Origin: DAONDZ01 sp964517555
Lineage (GTDB): Bacteria > Patescibacteriota > Patescibacteriia > Patescibacteriales > UBA12465
DNA: 10,727 nucleotides
Assembly (NCBI GenBank): GCA_964517555.1
Contig: CAZFEF010000023.1
Coordinates: forward strand, 1 to 10,727
Direction of reading: 5' to 3'
Shown here one piece after another: positions 1-5,800 of the stretch. Positions within the stretch are counted from its first letter, which is position 1; each line of letters opens with the position of its first letter. Position numbers and translations under genes: made by a program. A model generated the notes under the pieces. The model ran no database searches. It was not told where the DNA came from and saw only the letters and a list, made by a program, of their open reading frames with translations.

Positions 1-61
1 ATAGGCCAATAATGGCTATTACTACCAATAGTTCTACTAGGGTGAAGGCTTTTTTGTTCAT
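1..61 (-). CDS. Type IV pilin/pseudopilin, N-terminal fragment (runs off the window start)
   Basis: Only the first 20 codons are inside the window, read on the minus strand from the ATG at 61. They spell a type III prepilin signal: a very short basic leader (MNKKA), then the FTLVELLVVIAIIGL hydrophobic helix with the conserved Glu at +5 of the mature protein. In this family a prepilin peptidase cleaves just before the Phe (here after Ala5) and methylates it. The helix then holds the subunit in the membrane before assembly into a pilus or secretion pseudopilus. No Shine-Dalgarno sequence precedes the ATG. A TGTTATAAT extended -10 element lies about 54 bases upstream. The subtype (major pilin, minor pilin, competence pseudopilin) cannot be told from this stub. 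Confidence 0.88.
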   Translation of the reverse strand, partial: MNKKAFTLVELLVVIAIIGL

Positions 62-114
62 ATATGTTATATATTTCAAAACAAAACTAATACTTAATTT
101 TTATCAATAATTAC

Positions 115-123
115 ATTATAACA
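115..123 (-). promoter_or_regulatory. Candidate extended -10 promoter for the pilin gene
   Basis: Read on the minus strand this is TGTTATAAT, a TGn-extended perfect -10 hexamer (hexamer at 115-120). It would start RNA near 108, giving a leader of about 47 bases before the pilin ATG. No good -35 box lies 17 bases upstream, where the sequence runs into a G/C hairpin at 126-153. Extended -10 promoters can work without a -35 box. AT-rich DNA produces such matches by chance, so support is moderate. Confidence 0.4.
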
Positions 124-125
124 TA

Positions 126-153
126 TTACCCCCCCAACAAATAGTGGGGGTAA
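126..153. terminator. G/C-run hairpin between the 227-1540 operon and the pilin gene
   Basis: TTACCCCC (126-133) pairs perfectly with GGGGGTAA (146-153) around a 12-base loop. The hairpin lies downstream of the minus-strand gene ending at 227 and directly upstream of the candidate pilin promoter. Neither side has a clear T tract, so it is not a textbook intrinsic terminator. It may weaken read-through or act as a transcript-end structure. The C run is seven long, so a one-base sequencing error here is possible. Confidence 0.4.
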
Positions 154-226
154 ATTTTAATTAGGTTTTTGAATAAACAAAAGAGGATTTTAACTTTGTT
201 GACTTTTATAGTTATAAAAAGTAATA

Positions 227-784
227 TTAATTTATCAATGTCAAAAACATCGACCAAAGTTTAATTTCCTCAACAATCTCGTTTAAATGTTTCGATATTT
301 CTTCTCGGAGAAGTACGGAAATGAATATGAGTTGCTGAATTTGTTCTTTCTTCTCCGGATGCTCTTCGGCAATTTGTTCTAACTGCCTGATTGATAGTTT
401 CCGTTTTAAGAGCTCATCTATTAACATTTCAGAATTGATAACATCAAGCTTCATAATCCTAATCAAATGCTCTGTACTAATGCTCTCAATTTTTCTCAAC
501 CGATCAGAAAGCAAGCCTGAGTGCTCGGCAATATCCAGCAACTGAGCGGTGGAAAAGCCTGACTCATAAAAATCAAACAGGTTGGATAAACTTGGCGATG
601 AAGCTCTCGGCCCCTTGGTTAAACTGTCTAGCACTTTAGCCTTGGTCCAGCCTACGTAAACAGCCAACTTAGAAAAAGCCTTGTTGTTTAATTGACCGCC
701 GGCCAACAACTTATCTATTTCCTTCTTTTCATATCTCGCCTTGATGAGCGCGTCAGCTAATTCTTCCTGAGTGTTGGGGGCCAA
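227..784 (-). CDS. Unrecognised soluble helical protein, second gene of a two-gene operon
   Basis: This is a 185-residue protein of no recognised family. It is highly charged and predicted largely helical, with no signal peptide or membrane segment. Two related stretches can be seen: residues 78-99 (S-T-A-Q-L-L-D-I-A-E) and 131-152 (S-I-R-Q-L-E-Q-I-A-E). They share the pattern SxxQLxxIAE, which suggests an internal duplication of a helix-turn-helix unit of about 50 residues. The gene lies 18 bases after the stop of the membrane-anchored protein at 803-1540, so the two are surely co-transcribed and may work together. The start is uncertain. The first in-frame start is TTG at 784, but the nearest strong Shine-Dalgarno sequence lies 25 bases before it and better suits an out-of-frame ATG at 798. 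The stop is TAA. Confidence 0.7.
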   Translation of the reverse strand: MAPNTQEELADALIKARYEKKEIDKLLAGGQLNNKAFSKLAVYVGWTKAKVLDSLTKGPRASSPSLSNLFDFYESGFSTAQLLDIAEHSGLLSDRLRKIESISTEHLIRIMKLDVINSEMLIDELLKRKLSIRQLEQIAEEHPEKKEQIQQLIFISVLLREEISKHLNEIVEEIKLWSMFLTLIN

Positions 785-802
785 GATCTGAGGATCATAT
801 TT

Positions 803-1540
803 CTACCAACCTCCTTCGATCATGCCATACATTTCCTGAAGGGTAAACACCTCAGTGATGGGATCAGATATAGCGGCCATAACTGAGGGGATAATACTCT
901 GGCCAATCTTCTTCAGCAACCACTTCTCTCCCAAAACGTAAATGAGCACCTGCTTGGCAAATTCATTACTCTTTGAAACTCTTTCATAAAGCTCCTCCCG
1001 GGCGCCCATTTGGACGGCTTCTCTCAACTGATCCCGGCGGTATTCTACGTGCGAAAGAAAAAATACTCTGGAACTATCCAGCGCGTGACCACAGCGATCT
1101 ATCTGCTCTGGGCAGAAAACCAAATTAATTAAATCGCCGGGAGGCAATCGGTCGCCACCCATAGCCAAGAAAGCGGAGTGGAGCTGGCTGGGAATTGAGC
1201 CTTTGTTCGCAAAGATCTTCAAAATCGGGTCTGTACTAACCACAAAAACTTCCATAGAGTCAGCTGTTGCGTCGGAATAAAAGCCCATACCCAGCTTGAG
1301 AGCTGAAACTAACTCTTCAACTGTTTCGGCCTTCTGCATGGCCAAGGCCGACACCTCCCTAACCTTCTCTATTTGATCAGGCGAAAAACCATCCTGACCG
1401 GCCTCAACTTGCATTTCCTGATACAGAGCTATTAACTCAGTAAAACTCATTTTCTTCAGGCTGGGCTTGCTCAAGCCAACCCACAAACCGACCGCAATCG
1501 CAACGATGATGAGCACAAGAATAACTAATTTCTTTTTCAT
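803..1540 (-). CDS. Unrecognised membrane-anchored protein
   Basis: This is a 245-residue protein of no recognised family. Residues 2-4 are Lys, and residues 5-23 form one strongly hydrophobic segment without a clear cleavage site or lipobox. It is therefore most likely an N-terminal anchor with the remaining ~220 residues outside the membrane. The outer part is helical and charged. It has two Cys residues close together (in CPEQIDRC), which could form a disulfide outside the cell. The ATG at 1540 is well supported: GGAGG (1549-1553) sits 8 bases upstream, and the basic-then-hydrophobic start makes sense. It is the first gene of an operon with the helical protein at 227-784, whose ribosome site is embedded in this gene's last codons. 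A pilin gene lies downstream on the same strand, so a cell-surface role is possible but only inferred. The stop is TAG. Confidence 0.8.
   Translation of the reverse strand: MKKKLVILVLIIVAIAVGLWVGLSKPSLKKMSFTELIALYQEMQVEAGQDGFSPDQIEKVREVSALAMQKAETVEELVSALKLGMGFYSDATADSMEVFVVSTDPILKIFANKGSIPSQLHSAFLAMGGDRLPPGDLINLVFCPEQIDRCGHALDSSRVFFLSHVEYRRDQLREAVQMGAREELYERVSKSNEFAKQVLIYVLGEKWLLKKIGQSIIPSVMAAISDPITEVFTLQEMYGMIEGGW
810..816 (-). promoter_or_regulatory. Strong Shine-Dalgarno inside the end of the upstream gene
   Basis: AAGGAGG on the minus strand lies within the last codons (Glu-Gly-Gly) of the gene at 803-1540. It is 11 bases before an ATG at 798, but 25 bases before the in-frame TTG at 784. 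It is the only good ribosome site for the downstream gene and is the reason to question that gene's start. Confidence 0.6.
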
Positions 1541-1730
1541 GACTTTTTCCTCCAGTATTTATTTTTATTTTTTGTTAAAGAAATGGTCGCTAAAAGCAAC
1601 TGATAATGATAACATAATATACGGCTTATGCCAATACTAAAAACTAGCCTATTTAAACAAATAATCATTAAAAATGGAGAAAATATTAATTTATTGCTAT
1701 ACTATAAACAAGAAAAATTAACTACAAAAT
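1541..1730. other. AT-rich divergent intergenic region
   Basis: This 190-base region separates the minus-strand operon (starting at 1540) from the plus-strand methyltransferase (starting at 1731). It should hold promoters for both directions. The plus direction has a good extended -10 at 1695-1703. For the minus direction no convincing paired -35/-10 was found. An open frame starts at 1628 on the plus strand, but it continues out of frame into the methyltransferase gene and looks accidental. Confidence 0.5.
1695..1703 (+). promoter_or_regulatory. Extended -10 promoter for the methyltransferase-tRNA-His unit
   Basis: TGCTATACT is a TGn-extended -10 element with hexamer TATACT at 1698-1703. 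RNA would start near 1710, leaving a leader of about 20 bases before the ATG at 1731. That ATG has no Shine-Dalgarno sequence. No clear -35 box is present. Confidence 0.45.
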
Positions 1731-2258
1731 ATGATCCTACTTATCATCGCCGAAGCTGCGCTAGTAATTATTCTAGTCTTAGCAGCAATCGATTTCTTCA
1801 ACATTGTTTTTCGCGGCGCCGCCCCCTTCATGAAGGCCGGGAAAAAGGTGATTAAATTAATATTACCAGAAATAAATCTCAAGGGGACAGAAACGATCTA
1901 TGAGTTGGGCGCTGGCCAAGCTGACTTTCTGAGATCGCTAGAGCAAAAATATCCTAAAGCTAATTTAATCGGTGTAGAATATTCTCGCTGGGTATATTGG
2001 CTGACTAGCTTGATTCTGCGCCGAGAAAAAAGTAGAATAAAATTTATTCGACAGAATCTTTTTGAAACTGATATAAAAAAAGCCGACTTGATCTATGTCT
2101 ATCTAATCCCCACTATGATGGGCAAGCTGTCAGAAAAGATTAGACGAGAATGCCGACCGGGAACAATAGTTATCAGTTACATTTTCTCAATCCCTAACTT
2201 GACAATTAGCAAAAAGTTAGATATAAACGGAAACGGTATCTATTTCTACAAAGTTTAA
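1731..2258 (+). CDS. Membrane-anchored SAM-dependent methyltransferase, FAM173/ATPSCKMT-like
   Basis: This 175-residue class I methyltransferase has one N-terminal membrane helix (about residues 2-21). The order of features follows the FAM173 group: a GAAPF segment after the anchor (29-33), motif I ELGAGQADF (58-66, SAM binding), an acidic end of strand 2 at Glu83 in GVEYS, then QNLFETDIKKADLIYVYLIP (109-128). A PGTIVISYIFSIP strand (143-155) follows, matching the family's 'PG-x-x-V-x-S-x-F-x-I-P' ending. Human ATPSCKMT methylates a lysine on the ATP synthase c subunit, and archaeal relatives methylate protein lysines. By analogy this enzyme probably methylates a lysine of a membrane or membrane-near protein, but the substrate is unknown. 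Motif I is unusual, with Gln-Ala after the second Gly. The ATG at 1731 has no Shine-Dalgarno sequence. tRNA-His starts 7 bases after the TAA stop and is probably on the same transcript. Confidence 0.8.
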   Translation: MILLIIAEAALVIILVLAAIDFFNIVFRGAAPFMKAGKKVIKLILPEINLKGTETIYELGAGQADFLRSLEQKYPKANLIGVEYSRWVYWLTSLILRREKSRIKFIRQNLFETDIKKADLIYVYLIPTMMGKLSEKIRRECRPGTIVISYIFSIPNLTISKKLDINGNGIYFYKV

Positions 2259-2265
2259 TATTCAT

Positions 2266-2341
2266 GGCGAGGTTGGTGAAACGGTTATCACGCGAGTTTG
2301 TGGCACTCGAATTACGGGTTCAATTCCCGTACCCCGCCCCA
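2266..2341 (+). tRNA. tRNA-His (anticodon GTG), CCA encoded
   Basis: The cloverleaf folds by eye. Acceptor strands are 2267-2273 and 2331-2337. The D stem is GTGA/TCAC, and the anticodon stem is CGAGT/ACTCG with loop TTGTGGC (anticodon GTG at 2300-2302). The T stem is ACGGG/CCCGT with loop TTCAATT. The identity is confirmed by the extra G-1 (2266) facing C73 (2338), the hallmark recognised by histidyl-tRNA synthetase. CCA is encoded at 2339-2341. The acceptor stem has an A4-C69 mismatch. The gene begins 7 bases after the methyltransferase stop, with no room for its own promoter. Confidence 0.96.
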
Positions 2342-2344
2342 AGA

Positions 2345-2374
2345 AAAAATAACCCCTGAACGGGGTTGTTTTTT
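2345..2374 (+). terminator. Intrinsic terminator after tRNA-His
   Basis: AACCCC (2351-2356) pairs with GGGGTT (2362-2367) around a 5-base loop, followed by G and six T. An A-rich stretch on the other side would let it work weakly in the reverse direction too. It closes the methyltransferase-tRNA-His transcript. Confidence 0.9.
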
Positions 2375-2379
2375 ATTTA

Positions 2380-2415
2380 CAAAATAAAAGAGCCGCATTG
2401 CTGCAGCTCGTTTTT
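2380..2415 (-). terminator. Bidirectional intrinsic terminator after the 2436-2774 gene
   Basis: GAGCCGC (2390-2396) pairs with GCAGCTC (2403-2409), with one mismatch and a 6-base loop. On the minus strand the hairpin is followed by a T-rich run (TTTTATTTT), which suits the gene ending at 2436. On the plus strand five T (2411-2415) follow, so it can also act as a second stop for the tRNA-His transcript. Confidence 0.8.
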
Positions 2416-2435
2416 GTCATCTGAAGAATTGTTGG

Positions 2436-2774
2436 CTATTGGTAACCAGTGCCGTCAGCTTCGCTCTCAGTGATGGGCTGAACCTGGAGTTTCTCGTGGT
2501 TCAGGGTCCGCACAATGTCCTTGTGCCGCTTCTGGGTGAGCTTGGCAGAATGATACTTATTGGCCTGATTGAGGTTATAGAACTCAATCGGCTTCAACTG
2601 GGCGATAGCCTCATTAGGCTCGATAATTGCTCCTTCATCGACCTTGTGGTTGTGATAGGCCTTGGCTCGCAAATTAGGCGAGACCAGATTACAACCGATC
2701 ATTACCCGGCATTCGGGCACACGAGCCAGGAGATAGATGACGGCCCCGTTCTTTAATCTGATAAATTTTTTCAC
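2436..2774 (-). CDS. Unrecognised small basic protein with its own strong promoter
   Basis: This is a 112-residue, Lys/His-rich protein starting MKKFIRLKNG at the GTG at 2774. No family was recognised. It has no membrane segment. Cys22, Cys28, His41 and His43 form a possible metal-binding cluster (C-x5-C, then H-x-H), but this is only a pattern. The frame stays open upstream to a TTG at 2846, but that codon lies inside the -35 box of a perfect promoter. RNA would start near 2811, and GTG 2774 is the only start codon left after that point. The ribosome site is weak (AAGAAAA). The gene is a self-contained unit with promoter and terminator. By eye it is richer in G+C than its neighbours. An overlapping plus-strand frame (2439-2756) was judged a shadow because only the minus strand has expression signals. 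The stop is TAG. Confidence 0.65.
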   Translation of the reverse strand: MKKFIRLKNGAVIYLLARVPECRVMIGCNLVSPNLRAKAYHNHKVDEGAIIEPNEAIAQLKPIEFYNLNQANKYHSAKLTQKRHKDIVRTLNHEKLQVQPITESEADGTGYQ

Positions 2775-2817
2775 TTTTCTTAATTTTGGTAAGTACTGCT
2801 TTAAACGACAATAACCG

Positions 2818-2846
2818 ATTATATGGTAATAATAAAATCCTGTCAA
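2818..2846 (-). promoter_or_regulatory. Perfect consensus sigma70 promoter of the 2436-2774 gene
   Basis: On the minus strand TTGACA (2841-2846) and TATAAT (2818-2823) are separated by exactly 17 bases, so all 12 consensus positions match at the optimal spacing. RNA would start near 2811, giving a leader of about 37 bases before the GTG at 2774. The -35 box lies within the inverted repeat that follows the large gene. Confidence 0.9.
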
Positions 2847-2868
2847 ATCGATAAATAACGGGATTTTA
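2833..2868 (-). terminator. Weak hairpin after the 1729-residue gene
   Basis: TAAAATCC (2833-2840) pairs with GGATTTTA (2861-2868), with two more pairs possible inside after a mismatch. On the minus strand it starts 8 bases after the large gene's stop and is followed by ATTATT. The stem is AT-rich and the T tract poor, so termination may be leaky. It overlaps the -35 box and spacer of the next gene's promoter. Confidence 0.5.
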
Positions 2869-2875
2869 ATCTAAA

Positions 2876-5800
2876 CTAATTAGATTCTGGGCGATTCAAT
2901 ATCCGCTCCATCTTCTGATTAAATTCTAATAGAGCCTTTTGCACTGCATGGGTCAACATCTTCTCGCTACCACCCTGAAGATAATAATAGCCGCGGCGCT
3001 TTTCGCCCGAAAGATCAAAAGCAGAGTTTTTGAGATAAATTTTAGCGTCTAAGCCTTCTGGAGTAGCATAATCAATCTTGGTATTCTCTAACATCGAAAC
3101 CGCATTAGCTTGATCGCCACCAAAGATTTTTTTAGTTCTTTCTTGGCCTTCCGCAGAAACTTCTCGACTAACAGTTGAAGGTTTCAAATAAAAGTTGTTT
3201 AGCTTTGTGAGGCGATTGGAGAATTCAACGTCAAAACTAGCATAAAAATTTTTCCGATCAATCTGCATCGACTTAACATACTCCTCCACCGACAAAGTTG
3301 GATCAATCGAACTAACCACTGCCTCAAAACGTTTTCGATTATATTCACCGCCAAAATCCTCAGTGCCCACCCAAACTCCAGACTCATCCAAATATCCAGA
3401 TGATTCTCCCTCCAAAAAATTATTATTATGATATTCTAAGGCGTCTTCGGTATTCAAAATCATCTCGGCCCAACAGGCAACTATTTCTCCCACTCGGCGA
3501 TCGCCATCGGCTCTGGAAATCGCCCGATCGGCTAAGTCCTTGATAAATTCCTGACGATTATCATATCTTTGCGATTCTTCCAAGACTGCATACGGCAGCA
3601 TGTCGCCATATTTCTCAAAAGTCTGGATGGCCACGCCACCGTGATAAGCAGTAAGCAAAGCCCGCTGAAAAGATTCCATCTTATCAATCGATAAAGAACG
3701 CAATTCAGTAGACGAGGTTGGCTGATCAAAAATCTTAATATTATTACCAGCATCAGCTGACCGCCCCCTAAGAGTCACGCCACGACCGCCGGAAACCCTC
3801 TTATTCAATTCTCCGGCCTGGACCCCTCCCCAAGAAGCGGTTAAAATAAGGTTTTGTAAAAAATTAGTATTAGCGTTAACCTCAATTCCCTTCTCGCCGC
3901 CAATGGTCAGATGAAAACCGCGAGCACCCTTCTGGTATAGCGGCGATCTCTCAAAATTAAAATCAACATATTCAATATCATTGAGTAAATCCATTTCCAA
4001 TAAAAGCAGATAAGGATTAACAGTGGGCCGAGTAGCTATTTCATGAACCGCATCACGGCCAGCTCCAATATGAGCTGCCTGGCTAAGACGAGAGATATCA
4101 ACGGCTAAATCACCGCCGGTTAACTCTTTATAAGCATCAGCTGTGGATCGAGTAATCTCATACTCCATGCCAATGGAAGTTTTTACCCCATCCGGAATAT
4201 TATTATACTCAAAATTATTCAAAACTTTTTCATAGCGAGCCAGGCTACGACCGACTTTTTTTACTATCTCCTCCGGACTAAGCTCGGGCAAATATTCTTT
4301 AGCAAACAGCATGACCAAAACAGTCCGCCCCTTATTCTCTAGGGGGTAGCGATTAACAAAAGCGGCCATGTCTCTAACAATCGCTTCTGCTTCCAAATCT
4401 TGGCCATCAAAAAAAACACTAACTTTCTCTAACTGTCCCGAGGCTACCAACGAACCAAAAACTTCGGCGTTGGCTAATACTTGTTGCCGAGGACTTTCAC
4501 TTTGACGAATGTCCTGATACATCTCTTTGAGCTCGCTAGTGTCGAGTAAATCATTCTGCAATAAAATAGTCCGAAGTTCCAAGCGGCTGCTAGCCTCATC
4601 GGCGTTCACCCGTTTCTTTATCTTAGTCAACAATTCCGGATTAGAGCCATAACATTGGCAGAGTCGTGGAAAAACATAGCGACAGTTATGAGAAAAGGTA
4701 TATTCAATTATCTCATCGGCGATTGGCAAAACAACGTCTCCGCCGACAGCCAACAAATCATTTAGCGGCGGCCAATCTAATGTTCTATCCTTGATCTTGG
4801 CTAATAATGCCTGTCGAAAGAGGTCAGCGTCAAAGCTAATTAGCTCCCGGATCATGCTCTCGCCACCGTTGGCGGAAATAATACGAGCCATTAATGCTTG
4901 TTCTTGTTCAGGAGTACAACGAATGATTCCTTCTCGGCCGTCTTGTTCTCTCTGCAATTTTAGTAGCTGGAACCGATTCTTCAAACCCTTGTCATTGTCT
5001 CGCGAATATAGGTCAAAACTAGATTGATCAAAATAGAAAGAGGGCGATTCTTGATTAACGCCATGTTCTAAATAGAAATTATAGATTTCGACGTTGGGTC
5101 CTTGTTCTTCTAAAATCTTTTGGGAAAAAGTTTTTATCTGCTCAGTCGACAATACATTACTCCCCAGAGGTCCTAAGGCGGCAACAAATTCTAATCGCAG
5201 GCCACCGGCCTCTAAACTTTTCTCAACATATTGATCAAAAAGTCCGTCACCCAAATCAATTACCTGATGGCGGTATTCAAAGATTGATTGTGATATCCCA
5301 GGAGATAAATTTCCAGCGAGGGCTCGAGTAATTATTTGTTTAGCTAAAGGAATAATTTCTCGAGAGCGCTCTCGCTCTTCAATAGTGGCTAATTCTTCAC
5401 CGTTCTTTAAATCGTATAGGACGGCATTAACAAAATGATCATATTCTGACTGATCACGCTTGTCAAAATTCTCCGGCTTTTCATTTTCCTCCAAGCTGTC
5501 AGCCAGCCACTGTCTCTCAGTCTCAGGCAAGCCGCCATATGCCCTAGCAAACAACTCATAGATAGGATAATTACGAAAAGAAAAAGCATGATGAACAAAA
5601 TCAGACTTTTCCTTTTCGCTAAATCGGGAAAAAATTTCACTAAAATCAGCGGTGGTGAAACTGCCCACATAATAACCAGCCATAGTAAAGATCGCATTAT
5701 GATTGGGGCTAAAGCAAACTTTTTTAAAATACTCCTGACGCTCGTCAGCATCAAAGGCCAGAAAAAAGTCACGATGGCACTCACTAAGATAATCGCCCAA

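Noticed and set aside
202..222. AT-rich inverted repeat (ACTTTTATA / TATAAAAAGT) just after the 227-784 gene
   Set aside because: It has a one-base bulge, almost no G/C pairs, and no T tract on the minus strand, so it is unlikely to be a terminator.
1628..1855. Open frame of 75 codons on the plus strand
   Set aside because: It runs out of frame into the start of the methyltransferase gene, whose protein is clearly recognisable. It has no ribosome site and an unnatural composition.
2439..2756. Open frame of 105 codons on the plus strand
   Set aside because: It lies opposite the 2436-2774 gene, has no ribosome site and starts after two terminators. The minus strand has a perfect promoter, a fitting start codon and a terminator.
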